Shown: positions 10,225 to 19,439 of the stretch, one piece after another
Layout of the letters: each line of letters opens with the position of its first letter
Position numbering within the stretch: the first letter of the stretch is position 1
DNA from: Limnohabitans sp. Bal53
GTDB lineage: Bacteria; Pseudomonadota; Gammaproteobacteria; Burkholderiales; Burkholderiaceae_C
Direction of reading: 5' to 3'
Assembly (NCBI RefSeq): GCF_003063355.1
Contig: NZ_NESH01000001.1
Coordinates: 496,001 to 560,000, forward strand
DNA: 64,000 nucleotides
Made by a program: the position numbers and the translations under genes
Notes under the pieces: generated by a model
Databases searched by the model: none
Told to the model about the DNA's origin: nothing
The model's input: the letters and a program-made list of their open reading frames with translations, nothing else

Positions 10225-11412
10225 ATGGCTCTTCCCCCTGACATTTGCATCCGTGGCGCTGGCATCGTGGGCCGCACCCTGGCTTTGCTGCTGGCGCGCG
10301 AGCGGCTGAACGTGGCCTTGGTCGACGCCCCCGCCCCCTCCGCCACCCGTGACGTGCGTGCTTATTCACTCAACGGCGCCGCCAAGGCCTTGTTACAAGA
10401 CCTGCGCTGCTGGCCCGAAGCGCCCGCCGTCACCCCCGTGCACCAGATGCAGGTGTGGGGCGACGATGGCGGCCTGCTCCACTTTGGCGCGGGAGACCAT
10501 GGTGTGGGCGAGCTCAACTGGATGGTGGATGTGCCCGTGCTGCAAGCGCTGCTGACCCAGGCCGTGCAGTTCCAGCCGCAAATCCAAGTGGTGCAGGCCC
10601 CGGTGGCCGCACCGCTGACGGTGGTGTGTGAGGGCCGCGCCAGCCAGACGCGCGCCGAGCTGGGCGTGAGCTTTGACATCACCCATTACGAACAACACGC
10701 CTTGGCCACCCGGCTGGTGTGCGAGCGAGCGCACGAGGGCATCGCCCGGCAATGGTTTGGCTGGAGCCATGCACCCGGCTTGACACAGCCCCAAGCCGAA
10801 GTGCTGGCCCTGCTGCCCCTGGGGGGCGAAGGCGGGCGCGAAGTTGCGCTGGTCTGGTCGGTTCACCCGCAGCGGGCGCAAGAGCTTATGGGACTGAACG
10901 CCGAAGACTTTGCTGCAGCGCTGACCGGGGCCTGCGGCCAGGCTTTGGGCGGTATGCAGCTGTCGGCCGAGCGTGCCGTGTGGCCGCTGCAACTGGCCCG
11001 GGCAGAGCGCTGGATCGGCCCCATGCCTGGCCAAAACAAACAAGCCTTTGCCTTGGCCGGTGACGCGGCCCATACCCTGCACCCCTTGGCTGGTCAGGGC
11101 CTGAACGTGGGCCTGGCCGATGCGGCCGAGCTGGTGCAAGTCATCCGTGCCAAGGAATTTTGGCGGCCTCTCTACGACCCCAAACTGCTGCGCCGCTACG
11201 AGCGGGCACGCCAAGCCGACGTGCAGGCCATGGGCCTGGTCACCGATGGCCTGCAGCGCCTGTTTTCGCAGCCCGGCCCGTTGTGGCAAAACCTGCGCAA
11301 CTGGGGCATGCGCGGCTTTGACCGCAGCGGCCCACTCAAACACTGGATGACGCAACGCGCCATGGGCCAAAGCACACCGCCCGCCCAAGCCCGCGCCAAG
11401 TCCGCAAGCTGA
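10225..11412 (+). CDS. FAD-dependent aromatic hydroxylase, UbiH/UbiF/VisC family
   Basis: This 395-residue flavoprotein has the N-terminal FAD-binding GAGIVGRTLALLLARE (about residues 12-27) and, near residue 283, the second FAD motif GDAAHTLHPLAGQGLNVGLADA, which is diagnostic for ubiquinone-type hydroxylases. It probably adds a ring hydroxyl during ubiquinone synthesis. Which ring position it hydroxylates cannot be told by eye. It is divergent from ychF, and the 134-bp gap is very GC-rich. A DsbC-like gene follows 36 bp downstream. Confidence 0.87.
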   Translation: MALPPDICIRGAGIVGRTLALLLARERLNVALVDAPAPSATRDVRAYSLNGAAKALLQDLRCWPEAPAVTPVHQMQVWGDDGGLLHFGAGDHGVGELNWMVDVPVLQALLTQAVQFQPQIQVVQAPVAAPLTVVCEGRASQTRAELGVSFDITHYEQHALATRLVCERAHEGIARQWFGWSHAPGLTQPQAEVLALLPLGGEGGREVALVWSVHPQRAQELMGLNAEDFAAALTGACGQALGGMQLSAERAVWPLQLARAERWIGPMPGQNKQAFALAGDAAHTLHPLAGQGLNVGLADAAELVQVIRAKEFWRPLYDPKLLRRYERARQADVQAMGLVTDGLQRLFSQPGPLWQNLRNWGMRGFDRSGPLKHWMTQRAMGQSTPPAQARAKSAS

Positions 11413-11448
11413 TTTGTCCTTCTTTTTTTGAACCCGAAAGCCTCTCTC

Positions 11449-12165
11449 ATGAAGTTCACCCTCTCCAAACTGGCCCTGATCGTGGCCACCACCGCCCTGT
11501 CGCTGGGCAGCGTGATGGCCCAGGAAGCGGCCATCCGCAAAAACCTGAGCGAGCGCCTGCCCAACTTGCCCAAAATCGACGAGGTGAGCAAAACGCCCAT
11601 GAACGGCCTGTTCGAAATCCGCATGGGCAACGAAGTGATGTACAGCGATGCCACGGGCAACTTCCTGATCCAGGGCGCGCTGATTGACGTGCGGCAAAAG
11701 CGCAACTTGACCGAAGAGCGCATGGACAAACTCTCGGCCATTCCCTTTGACCAGTTGCCTCTGAAGAACGCCTTCACCCAGGTGCGGGGCGACGGCAAAC
11801 GCAAACTGGCCGTGTTCGCCGACCCCAACTGCGGCTTTTGTAAACGCTTCGAAAAAGACCTGCAAAAGCTCGATGACGTGACGATCTACCATTTCCTCTA
11901 CCCCATCCTGGGTGAAGACTCCAAGACCAAATCCAAGAACATCTGGTGCGCCAAAGACAAGGCCAAGGTCTGGAACGACTGGATGATCAACGGCACGACC
12001 CCGCCAACCGCCAACTGCGACGCCTCGGCGGTGGACTCGATCGTGGCCTTTGGCCAGAAAAATCGCATCACCGGCACACCGTTGCTCTTGTTTGCAGATG
12101 GCACCCGTGTCCCCGGTGCCGTGCCCATGGCCCAAGTTGAAAAAATGCTCGCCGAGGGCAAATGA
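11449..12165 (+). CDS. dsbC: periplasmic thiol:disulfide interchange protein, DsbC family
   Basis: DsbC isomerises wrong disulfides in the periplasm. From the ATG at 11449 the protein is 238 residues, with a Sec signal peptide (KFTLSKLALIVATTALSLGSVMA, cleaved after about residue 24). An N-terminal dimerisation region follows, then a thioredoxin fold with active site CGFC (FADPNCGFCKRFEKDL) and the cis-proline loop ITGTPLL. A second cysteine pair (WCAKD and NCDA) is also present, as in E. coli DsbC. The upstream TTG frame extension adds nothing family-like. The stop overlaps the next ATG by four bases. Confidence 0.93.
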   Translation: MKFTLSKLALIVATTALSLGSVMAQEAAIRKNLSERLPNLPKIDEVSKTPMNGLFEIRMGNEVMYSDATGNFLIQGALIDVRQKRNLTEERMDKLSAIPFDQLPLKNAFTQVRGDGKRKLAVFADPNCGFCKRFEKDLQKLDDVTIYHFLYPILGEDSKTKSKNIWCAKDKAKVWNDWMINGTTPPTANCDASAVDSIVAFGQKNRITGTPLLLFADGTRVPGAVPMAQVEKMLAEGK

Positions 12166-12629
12166 CGTCCCCCCTCTCCACCTCAAGTACGGAAGACCCG
12201 ACCTGGCGGCTGATCCGCCGACTGGGCTATGCCGGGCTGATCCCCTTTGTATTTCTGGCCTTGTGCCTGTGGCTGGTTGGCCCTGAGCTGCACCCTTATG
12301 TGGCGCTGTCCATGCAAGGTTATGGCGCGGTGATCGTGTCGTTTTTAGGGGGTATCCATTGGGGTGTGGGCTTTCGCAACGCCTTGATCCACCCCAACGC
12401 ACCGCGCATCCACTTCACTTGGGGCGTTATGCCTTCACTGCTCGCCTGGGTGGGCGTGATGATGCCCGCTTTTGCAGGTTTGCCGCTGCTGGGTTTTGTG
12501 CTGATCGGCTGCTATGTGATGGACCACCGAACCTGGCCCGCTGCCGGCCTGGCACCCTGGCTGCCGATGCGGTTGCAATTGACCACCGTGGCCAGCTTGA
12601 GTTGCTTTTTGGCCGCGGGCGCCACATGA
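12162..12629 (+). CDS. DUF3429 family inner-membrane protein
   Basis: The 155-residue protein has four to five predicted membrane helices and the DUF3429 hallmark YGAVIVSFLGGIHWGVG, with the GGIHWG motif near residues 63-70. The function of the family is unknown. It is translationally coupled to dsbC (ATGA overlap), so it may act in the same envelope process, but that is only inferred from position. Confidence 0.85.
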   Translation: MTSPLSTSSTEDPTWRLIRRLGYAGLIPFVFLALCLWLVGPELHPYVALSMQGYGAVIVSFLGGIHWGVGFRNALIHPNAPRIHFTWGVMPSLLAWVGVMMPAFAGLPLLGFVLIGCYVMDHRTWPAAGLAPWLPMRLQLTTVASLSCFLAAGAT

Positions 12630-12656
12630 GCCACCGCCACCAAGAACTCTAAAAAC

Positions 12657-12864
12657 CGTCATCTCCACGCACGAAGCGAACTGAGATAAAACCATCATCG
12701 CGAAGCACAAAGCGCACCGAAAAGAATCCGTCATCGCGAAGCACAAAGCGCACCGAAAAAACCCATCATCGCGAAGCACAAAGCGCACCGAAAAGAATCC
12801 GTCATCGCGAGGCACAAAGCGAATCGAAAAAAACCCGTCATCGCGAGGCACGAAGCGATCCATG
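12657..12864. repeat. six-copy tandem array of a 35-36 bp REP-like unit
   Basis: Copies begin at 12657, 12693, 12729, 12764, 12800 and 12836. The shared core reads roughly CGTCATCGCGAGGCACGAAGC, shown here only in part, followed by an A-rich end. The first copy is the most diverged. Copies 2+3 resemble copies 4+5, suggesting a doubled 72-bp unit. The last copy ends in GCGATCCATG and matches the REP-like elements near 28.9, 29.1 and 34.3 kb. There are no unique spacers, so it is not a CRISPR. It fills the gap before the M61 peptidase and ends about 20 bp before that gene's first ATG. Confidence 0.85.
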
Positions 12865-12883
12865 TCTGCTGTTTTGCTGCAAC

Positions 12884-14707
12884 ATGAACCCACCACCGCC
12901 CCACTCCACCCCTGACTTGCCCATGACCGCCATCCACTACACCGTTGAAGCCGCCGACCTGCATGCGCATCTGTTCAAGATCACGCTGACTGTTCCTCTA
13001 CCAGCGGCGCAGCAAACCGTGTCGCTGCCAGTCTGGATTCCGGGCAGTTATCTGGTGCGCGAGTTCTCCAAAAACTTGCAAAACCTGAGTGCCAAACAAG
13101 GCCGCCACAGCGTGCCGACACAGCAGCAAGACAAATGCAGCTGGACCATCGCGTGCAAAAGTGATCAGCCCCTGGTGCTGAGCTACGAGGTCTATGCCTT
13201 TGACAACTCTGTGCGCACCGCTTGGCTGGACAGCCAACGCGGTTTCTTCAATGGCACGAGTGTGTGCCTGCGGGTGCACGGACAAGAACAAGCGCCGCAC
13301 CAACTGCAGCTGCCTCCTGTCAAAAAACAGCCCAATTGGCAGGCTGCCACGGGCTTGACACCTGTCAAAACCGACAAAAAAGGCTTTGGGCTTTACCAAG
13401 CCGCCAACTACGACGAACTGGTGGACTGCCCGGTAGAGCTGGGTGCATTCTGGAGCGGTAGTTTCAACGCCTGCGGTGTGCCGCATCGCTTTGTGGTGGC
13501 GGGCGCTCTGCCCTCCTTTGACGGTAACCGCCTGCTGGCCGACACGCAAAAAATCTGCGAGGCAGCCATTCACTTTTGGCATGGATCGGGCAAGGCCGCG
13601 GGTAAAAAAGCGCCGCACAAAAACTACCTGTTCATGCTCAACGCCGTGCACGACGGCTATGGCGGGCTGGAGCACCGCAACAGCACCGCCCTGATCTGCA
13701 AGCGCGATGATTTGCCGCGCCACGCCGGCCTGTCTGGCAGCCCGCGCAAGCAAGAGGGTTACACCACGCTGCTGGGCCTGATCAGCCACGAGTACTTTCA
13801 CACTTGGAACGTCAAGCAGCTGCGCCCCGACGCCTTTGCCCGCTACGACTACACGCAGGAAAACTACACCCAGCTTCTGTGGTTTTTTGAAGGCTTCACC
13901 AGCTATTACGACGACATCTTGCTGCGCCGCGCAGGGCTGATTGACGACGCCAATTACATCGGTCTGCTGGGCAAGACCCTCTTGCAGGTGCAGCAAACCC
14001 CCGGCCGCCATGTGCAAAGCGTGGCGCAGTCCAGCTTTGACGCGTGGGTCAAGTACTACCGTCAGGATGAAAACACCGCCAACGCCACCGTGAGTTACTA
14101 CACCAAGGGCGCACTGGTGGCTTTGTGCCTGGACCTGACGCTGCGCCGCGAATTCAAAACCGAGGGCCACACGCTCGACACCGTGATGCGGGGCCTGTGG
14201 AAGCGCTGCAAAGCCGGCCCCATGCGCGAGCAAGACCTGCTCGATGAATTGCAGGCCGTGACCGGCCGCAGCTGGGCCCTCGAGATCCAGCGCTGGGCGC
14301 ACAGCACACAAGAGTTGCCACTGCGCGAGCTGCTCACGGCGCATGGCATCGCCGTGGAAGCCGAGACCTCGGGCATGGCGCAGCGCCTGGGCGTGCGCGT
14401 GAGCGAAGCCGCTGGCAGCGTGCAGGTCAAAGTGGTGCTGCGCGGCAGCGCCGCCGAAGCAGCGGGCCTGGCTGCAGGCGACGAGTGGCTGGGCCTGGAT
14501 GTGGGGGCCAAGGGACAAGGCGGCAGCTGGCGACTGGGCAAACTCGACGAACTGCCCGCCTTGCTGGGCCAAGAGCGCCAGTTGAGCGCTCTGGTCTCAC
14601 GCGACAAACGCCTGCTGCGCTTGCCACTCACCGTGCCTGCACAGGCGAGCCACTGGCAGCTGAGCGTGCCCAAAGACCGCGCGGCCGATCAATGGCCTGC
14701 GGTCTGA
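12884..14707 (+). CDS. M61 family metallopeptidase with PDZ domain
   Basis: This 607-residue protein is related to glycyl aminopeptidases of family M61. The N-terminal beta domain includes WIPGSYLVREFSKN. The zinc site is HEYFHTWNVK near residue 302, with a downstream glutamate in FFEGFTSYYDD, and the exopeptidase-type GYGGLEHRNS motif lies near residue 265. A PDZ-like domain occupies about residues 480-560. No clear signal peptide is visible, so it is probably cytoplasmic. A second ATG 13 codons in (12923) starts closer to where family similarity begins and is an alternative start. Confidence 0.9.
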   Translation: MNPPPPHSTPDLPMTAIHYTVEAADLHAHLFKITLTVPLPAAQQTVSLPVWIPGSYLVREFSKNLQNLSAKQGRHSVPTQQQDKCSWTIACKSDQPLVLSYEVYAFDNSVRTAWLDSQRGFFNGTSVCLRVHGQEQAPHQLQLPPVKKQPNWQAATGLTPVKTDKKGFGLYQAANYDELVDCPVELGAFWSGSFNACGVPHRFVVAGALPSFDGNRLLADTQKICEAAIHFWHGSGKAAGKKAPHKNYLFMLNAVHDGYGGLEHRNSTALICKRDDLPRHAGLSGSPRKQEGYTTLLGLISHEYFHTWNVKQLRPDAFARYDYTQENYTQLLWFFEGFTSYYDDILLRRAGLIDDANYIGLLGKTLLQVQQTPGRHVQSVAQSSFDAWVKYYRQDENTANATVSYYTKGALVALCLDLTLRREFKTEGHTLDTVMRGLWKRCKAGPMREQDLLDELQAVTGRSWALEIQRWAHSTQELPLRELLTAHGIAVEAETSGMAQRLGVRVSEAAGSVQVKVVLRGSAAEAAGLAAGDEWLGLDVGAKGQGGSWRLGKLDELPALLGQERQLSALVSRDKRLLRLPLTVPAQASHWQLSVPKDRAADQWPAV

Positions 14708-14708
14708 T

Positions 14709-16013
14709 TCACTTGCCGCGCAAGTCCACCACGCGCTTGGCCTTGCCTTGGCTGCGTTCGACGCCGCCTTCGGGCTTGAGCTCGATGGCCACGCTGGAGC
14801 CAATGTAGACCTTGATCTCGTGCTGCAGTTGCTTGGCCGCCGCACGGGCTTCAAGACTCTCGGGAGACACGCCGGGCTTGGTCTCGATCAGCACTTTGAG
14901 GTCGTCCATCGGGCCTTCGCGGGTGAGCACGCACTGGTAGTGCGGGGCCAACTCGGCACGCTTCAAGATCAGCTCTTCGATTTGGCTGGGAAACACGTTC
15001 ACACCCCGGATGATCATCATGTCGTCGCTGCGGCCGGTGATCTTTTCCATGCGGCGCATGCTCGGGCGTGCCGTGCCCGGCAACAGGCGCGTCAGATCGC
15101 GGGTGCGGTAACGGATGATGGGCAGCGCTTCTTTGGTGAGGCTGGTGAACACCAACTCACCCATTTCGCCATCGGCCACAGGCTCACCGGTTTCGGGGTG
15201 GATGATCTCGGGGTAGAAATGGTCTTCCCAGATGGTCGGGCCGTCCTTGGTCTCGATGCACTCGCTGGCCACACCCGGACCCATGACTTCAGACAAACCG
15301 TAAATGTCGACCGCGTCGATGGCCATGCGTTTTTCGATGGCGGCGCGCATGTCGTTGGTCCAAGGCTCAGCGCCGAAGATGCCAATGCGCAGCGAGCTGC
15401 TCTTGGGGTCAATGCCCTGGCGCTCAAACTCATCGGCAATCGCCAGCATGTAGCTGGGCGTGACCATGATGATGTTGGACTTGAAATCCTGAATCAGCTG
15501 CACCTGGCGCTCGGTCTGGCCTCCGCCAAAAGGCACGACCGTGAGGCCCAGTTTTTCTGCGCCGTAATGCGCGCCCATGCCGCCGGTGAACAGGCCGTAG
15601 CCATAGCTCACATGCACCATGTCACCCGGCTTGGCACCGCCTGCGCGGATGCTGCGGGCCACCACGGTGGACCAGGTGTCGATGTCTTTGAGGGTGTAGC
15701 CCACCACGGTGGGTTTGCCCGTGGTGCCGCTTGAGGCGTGAATGCGGGCGCAGTTTTCGCGCGGCACGGCAAACATGCCAAAGGGGTAGCTGTCGCGCAG
15801 GTCGGATTTGGTGGTGAACGGGAACTTGGCGATGTCGGCCAAGGTTTTGCAGTCGCTCGGGTGCACGCCTGCGGCATCAAACTTGGCGCGGTACACGGGC
15901 GAGTTGGCATAGGCGTGCTGCAGCGTTTGCTGCAGGCGCTTGAGCTGCAAGCTGCGCATTTCGTCGATGCTGGCCTTTTCAATCGGCTCCAGGGGGAAGG
16001 CTTTTTGGCTCAT
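14709..16013 (-). CDS. paaK: phenylacetate-CoA ligase
   Basis: PaaK activates phenylacetate with ATP and CoA, the first step of aerobic phenylacetate breakdown. From the ATG at 16013 (CGGAG about six bases upstream) it has 434 residues, the usual size. It shows the adenylation P-loop ASSGTTGKPTVVGYT, the YGLSEVMGPG motif, RTRDLTRLLPG and the hinge GRSDDMMIIRGVNVFPSQIE. The frame extends 25 codons further upstream without similarity. It is the last gene of paaG-paaI-paaK on the minus strand; a gap of about 105 bp separates it from paaI. Confidence 0.95.
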   Translation of the reverse strand: MSQKAFPLEPIEKASIDEMRSLQLKRLQQTLQHAYANSPVYRAKFDAAGVHPSDCKTLADIAKFPFTTKSDLRDSYPFGMFAVPRENCARIHASSGTTGKPTVVGYTLKDIDTWSTVVARSIRAGGAKPGDMVHVSYGYGLFTGGMGAHYGAEKLGLTVVPFGGGQTERQVQLIQDFKSNIIMVTPSYMLAIADEFERQGIDPKSSSLRIGIFGAEPWTNDMRAAIEKRMAIDAVDIYGLSEVMGPGVASECIETKDGPTIWEDHFYPEIIHPETGEPVADGEMGELVFTSLTKEALPIIRYRTRDLTRLLPGTARPSMRRMEKITGRSDDMMIIRGVNVFPSQIEELILKRAELAPHYQCVLTREGPMDDLKVLIETKPGVSPESLEARAAAKQLQHEIKVYIGSSVAIELKPEGGVERSQGKAKRVVDLRGK

Positions 16014-16118
16014 GAAGGACTCCGGATTCAACAATCTTTGGGGGCGGTGTTCAATGGGGGGCGTGAAGGTGCTTTGGCGGTCTGCCATGGGACCTTGGGC
16101 TAGTGCATGTGGCCGTGC

Positions 16119-16553
16119 TCACTCCGGCACCACCGTGCCCGCAATCTGCGCACTCTTGCCACGGAACATGGCGATCACTTCACCGTTCTGGTTGGTGACT
16201 TTCATGTCGTAAATGCCATGGCGACCGCTCAGCGTTTGCTCCACGCCCTCGCAGGTCAGCACGTCGCCCAGCTTGCCGGGTTTCAGAAACTCGATGCTGC
16301 AACCTGCGGCCACCGCGTTCTTGTTGTAGCTGTTGCAAGCAAAGGCAAAGGTCGAATCGGCCAAGGTGAAGATGAAGCCGCCATGACAAATTTGGTGACC
16401 GTTCAGGTGCAGTTCTTTGACTGTCATCCGCATCAGGGCGCGGCCGAGCTCGCAGGCCAGCAGTTCCATGCCCATGGTGTCTTTGGACGCCACATCGACG
16501 GCGAACATGGTCTCGCCCACCAACTGAGCCAGTGCTTTAGGGTCGCTCATCAT
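16119..16553 (-). CDS. paaI: phenylacetate-pathway hotdog thioesterase
   Basis: PaaI hydrolyses ring-hydroxylated phenylacetyl-CoA thioesters and is thought to rescue CoA from dead-end intermediates. The 144-residue protein has the hotdog-fold signature NGHQICHGGFIFTLADSTFAFACN, with the catalytic aspartate in LADS. Its start overlaps the paaG stop by four bases, so the two are co-translated. Confidence 0.93.
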   Translation of the reverse strand: MMSDPKALAQLVGETMFAVDVASKDTMGMELLACELGRALMRMTVKELHLNGHQICHGGFIFTLADSTFAFACNSYNKNAVAAGCSIEFLKPGKLGDVLTCEGVEQTLSGRHGIYDMKVTNQNGEVIAMFRGKSAQIAGTVVPE

Positions 16554-17350
16554 TCGCCTTTGAATTGGGGGCTGCGTTTTTCGAGGAAGGCTTGAACGCC
16601 CTCAAAATAATCGTGCGTGCGGCCCAGGGCCGACTGGGTGTCGCGCTCAGTGTCCAAGTGCTCGGACAGGGTTCGGGTGGTGGCCGACTGGAGCAAAGCG
16701 CGCGTGGCCACCAAAGCTTTGGTGGGCATGTTTGCCAATCGCTCGGCCAAGGCCAAAGCGCTGGCCAGCGGGTCCTCGGCCACGTCCCAGATCATGCCCC
16801 AGTCCTTGGCTTTTTCGGCGGTCAGTTTGTCGCCCGTCATGGCCAAGGCCATGGCGCGGGCCAGGCCCAGGCGCTCGACCAACAACCAGCTGCCGCCGGC
16901 ATCGGGAATCAAACCGATCTTGCTGAAAGCCTGAATGAAGCTGGCGTTCGGCGCTGCGATCGCGATGTCGCAGGCCATGACCATCGAAGCACCTGCCCCG
17001 GCGGCCACGCCGTTGACGGCGGCAATGGTGGGCATGCGCAGCGACTGCAAACGGCGCGTGCTGGGGTTAAAGGCCTGGTCGATGATGGGGCCGGGGTCGG
17101 CTCGTTCAACCTGGTTGGAGCCGGGTGTGAAATCAAAGTCAGACAGATCGGCCCCGGCGCAAAAGCCGCGACCTGCGCCAGTGATGACGGCGGCACGGAT
17201 GGCCGGATTGGCCTCGGCCTGATCGAGCGCGGACCACAGATCGTGGTGCATGGCGCGGGTGAAACTGTTGAGCGCTTGCGGGCGGTTGAGGGTGATGAGC
17301 GCCACGGCGCCTCGCGTTTCGTACAACACCGTTGCAGTCGATTCGGTCAT
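16550..17350 (-). CDS. paaG: 2-(1,2-epoxy-1,2-dihydrophenyl)acetyl-CoA isomerase
   Basis: PaaG is a crotonase-fold enzyme that converts the ring epoxide of phenylacetyl-CoA to an oxepin. The 266-residue protein has GRGFCAGADLSDFDF (oxyanion-hole loop), NGVAAGAGASMVMACD and IGLIPDAGGSWLL; the D in PDAGG is the catalytic-type residue of the PaaG subgroup. AGGAG lies seven bases before the ATG. It is the first gene of the cluster, and a PaaR-like palindrome sits about 35 bp upstream. The epoxidase genes paaABCDE and paaZ are not in this window. Confidence 0.93.
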   Translation of the reverse strand: MTESTATVLYETRGAVALITLNRPQALNSFTRAMHHDLWSALDQAEANPAIRAAVITGAGRGFCAGADLSDFDFTPGSNQVERADPGPIIDQAFNPSTRRLQSLRMPTIAAVNGVAAGAGASMVMACDIAIAAPNASFIQAFSKIGLIPDAGGSWLLVERLGLARAMALAMTGDKLTAEKAKDWGMIWDVAEDPLASALALAERLANMPTKALVATRALLQSATTRTLSEHLDTERDTQSALGRTHDYFEGVQAFLEKRSPQFKGE

Positions 17351-17383
17351 CTTGTGTCTCCTGGACCGGAGACTGTACCATTA

Positions 17384-17401
17384 ACCGACCGCACGGTTGG
17401 T
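17384..17401. promoter_or_regulatory. PaaR-type (TetR family) operator upstream of paaG
   Basis: ACCGACCGCACGGTTGGT is an 18-bp palindrome with one mismatched pair, located 34 bp upstream of the paaG start. It closely resembles the CGACCG-CGGTCG palindromes bound by the TetR-family phenylacetate regulator PaaR in betaproteobacteria. No paaR gene is in the window. It could also serve the divergent enoyl-CoA hydratase gene. Confidence 0.65.
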
Positions 17402-17525
17402 GAATGTTTTCCCTAGTGTTTTGCCCAGGGTTAAAGCAGGCAGGCCCAGCGCCAGAGCGACAGCTTCGGTACACCGGGCGTGGTTATAGTCACCCTTTGA
17501 TTTGACCCCACTGCTGGAGAAAACC

Positions 17526-18305
17526 TTGAGCTACGAAAACATCGAAGTCCGCACCGAAGGCGGCCAAGTTGGCATCATCACCCTGAACCGCCCCAAGGCA
17601 CTGAACGCCCTGAACGGCGCCCTGATGGACGAACTGGGCCTGGCCCTGAAAGCCTTTGACGCCGATGAGGCCATTGGCTGCATCGTCATCACGGGCAGCG
17701 AAAAAGCATTTGCAGCGGGCGCCGACATCTCGGCCATGGCGAAATTCAATTTTCACGAGGTCTACAAAAACGACTTCATCACCCGCAACTGGGAAACCAT
17801 TCGCAGCATCCGCAAGCCCGTGATCGCAGCCGTCAGCGGCTTTGCCCTGGGTGGCGGTTGCGAACTGGCCATGATGTGCGACTTCATCATCGCCGCCGAC
17901 AACGCCAAATTCGGTCAACCCGAAATCAAAATCGGCATCATTCCTGGCGCAGGCGGAACGCAGCGCTTGCCGCGTGCCATGGGCAAGTCCAAGGCCATGG
18001 ATTTGGTGCTGACGGGCCGCATGATGGATGCGGCGGAGGCCGAACGTGGCGGCTTGGTCAGCCGGGTGGTGCCGCTGGACAAACTGATGGACGAAACCCT
18101 GGGCGCCGCCCTGATGATTTGCGGCTATGGCCAACTGGCCACCATGGCGGCCAAGGAAAGCGTGAACCGCGCGTTTGAAAGCGGCCTGAGCGACGGCGTG
18201 ATGTTCGAGCGCCGCCTCTTCCACGGCCTGTTTGCCACCGCCGACCAAAAAGAAGGCATGGACGCGTTTTTGAACAAGCGCGCGCCGAAGTTCATCAACG
18301 GCTGA
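17526..18305 (+). CDS. enoyl-CoA hydratase (crotonase family, PaaF/FadB1-like)
   Basis: The 259-residue crotonase hydrates trans-2-enoyl-CoA esters. Both catalytic glutamates are present: [11 protein letters not shown] and [19 protein letters not shown]. The oxyanion loop is [11 protein letters not shown]. The preferred start is a TTG at 17526 with GGAG about 12 bases upstream, which gives the family-typical [12 protein letters not shown]; an earlier TTG at 17502 adds eight residues. It is divergent from paaG and probably serves the lower phenylacetate/adipyl-CoA route that also receives BoxZ product. The choice between PaaF and general FadB is open. Confidence 0.9.
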   Translation: MSYENIEVRTEGGQVGIITLNRPKALNALNGALMDELGLALKAFDADEAIGCIVITGSEKAFAAGADISAMAKFNFHEVYKNDFITRNWETIRSIRKPVIAAVSGFALGGGCELAMMCDFIIAADNAKFGQPEIKIGIIPGAGGTQRLPRAMGKSKAMDLVLTGRMMDAAEAERGGLVSRVVPLDKLMDETLGAALMICGYGQLATMAAKESVNRAFESGLSDGVMFERRLFHGLFATADQKEGMDAFLNKRAPKFING

Positions 18306-18341
18306 AAGCCTGCATACCGCCCGGCCAGCTGGCGCTTGCGC

Positions 18342-19232
18342 TCAGCCGGGTGGTGTCAACAGCTCAGGTTGCCAGACGAGGCGCTCGGGCGCACTGAAGC
18401 ACAAGAAGCGCTTGTGGGTGGCGCGGCCAATGGTGCACAAGCCCAAGCGTTTGGCGACATCGAGGCCCATTTGGGTGATGCCGCTGCGTGACACGACCAC
18501 CGGCACGCCCATCTGCGCCGACTTGATGACCATCTCGCTGGTCAAACGACCGGTGGTGTAGAACACCTTGTCTTGGGCGCTCACGTCGTGCATCCACATC
18601 CAGCCGGCAATGGTGTCGACCGCGTTGTGTCGCCCCACATCTTCCACGAACATGAGCATCTTCTCGCCCTGAAACAGGGCGCAACCGTGCACTGAGCCGG
18701 ATGATTTGTAGGTGGTTTCCTGCAAGCGGATCGCGTTGACCAAACCATAAAGCTGGCCTTGGGTGATTTGAGCGGGCGGCAGCACGATGTCGTCGATGTG
18801 GGCCATCCAGTCGCCAAACACACTGCCTTGGCCGCAACCGGTGGTCACCACACGCTCAGCGCTGCGCTCGATGACCACTTGGGCATTCGCGCGGGTTTTG
18901 ACAGCCGCCACACCAGGCTCGCCCACTTCGCCTTCGCCAATCGTCCAATCCACCGTGATGGATTCGATTTGGTCCACCGAGTCGATCAGCCGCTGGTTGC
19001 GCAGAAAGCCGAGGACCAGCCACTCGGGCTCAGAGCCCAGTGTCATCAAGGTCACCAGCTCTTTTTTGTCCAGGTAAATGGTCAGCGCCCGCTCGGCGGG
19101 AATTGGTGTCTCGGAGGCTTGACCGAATTCGTTGCGCACAGCCACGCTGCGAATGAGGGGCGCACGCGCTTGGGTGATGTGGGGCTTGGGCGGGGCCGAA
19201 GGGCCTTCAGGAGTTTTCAAAAAAACTGACAT
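18342..19232 (-). CDS. fdhD: formate dehydrogenase accessory sulfurtransferase FdhD
   Basis: FdhD passes sulfur from a cysteine desulfurase to the molybdenum cofactor and is required for active formate dehydrogenases. The 296-residue protein has family motifs SEPEWLVLGFLRNQ, SSGSVHGCALF, EDVGRHNAVDTIAG and TTGRLTSEMVIK. In the sulfur-carrier loop it reads TTGCGQGSVFG, so only the first of the two cysteines of the E. coli CxxC is present. It serves the fds formate dehydrogenase about 7 kb away. The 3' end may form a weak hairpin with 18316-18354 (10-bp arms, one mismatch). Confidence 0.94.
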   Translation of the reverse strand: MSVFLKTPEGPSAPPKPHITQARAPLIRSVAVRNEFGQASETPIPAERALTIYLDKKELVTLMTLGSEPEWLVLGFLRNQRLIDSVDQIESITVDWTIGEGEVGEPGVAAVKTRANAQVVIERSAERVVTTGCGQGSVFGDWMAHIDDIVLPPAQITQGQLYGLVNAIRLQETTYKSSGSVHGCALFQGEKMLMFVEDVGRHNAVDTIAGWMWMHDVSAQDKVFYTTGRLTSEMVIKSAQMGVPVVVSRSGITQMGLDVAKRLGLCTIGRATHKRFLCFSAPERLVWQPELLTPPG

Positions 19233-19439
19233 GGCTGGAGCCTAACGTAAAAGCCACCGCTTTTTCAGCTCCAGCACCTTGGCGCTGGTTTCATGGAGGG
19301 CCCTGTTCCCGATGATGCACACGCAGTCGCCAACACGTTGATGAGCCAGTGGGAACATGGCATGAATGGCGCTCTGCCAAGAGCGCACATCCACCCACAG
19401 GGGCCGGTCTGGGCGAGAGACTGAGGCCGCGTGGCGCGG

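Noticed and set aside
12657..12864. Possible CRISPR array
   Set aside because: The 36-bp period is suggestive, but repeats are contiguous with no unique spacers and no cas genes are near.
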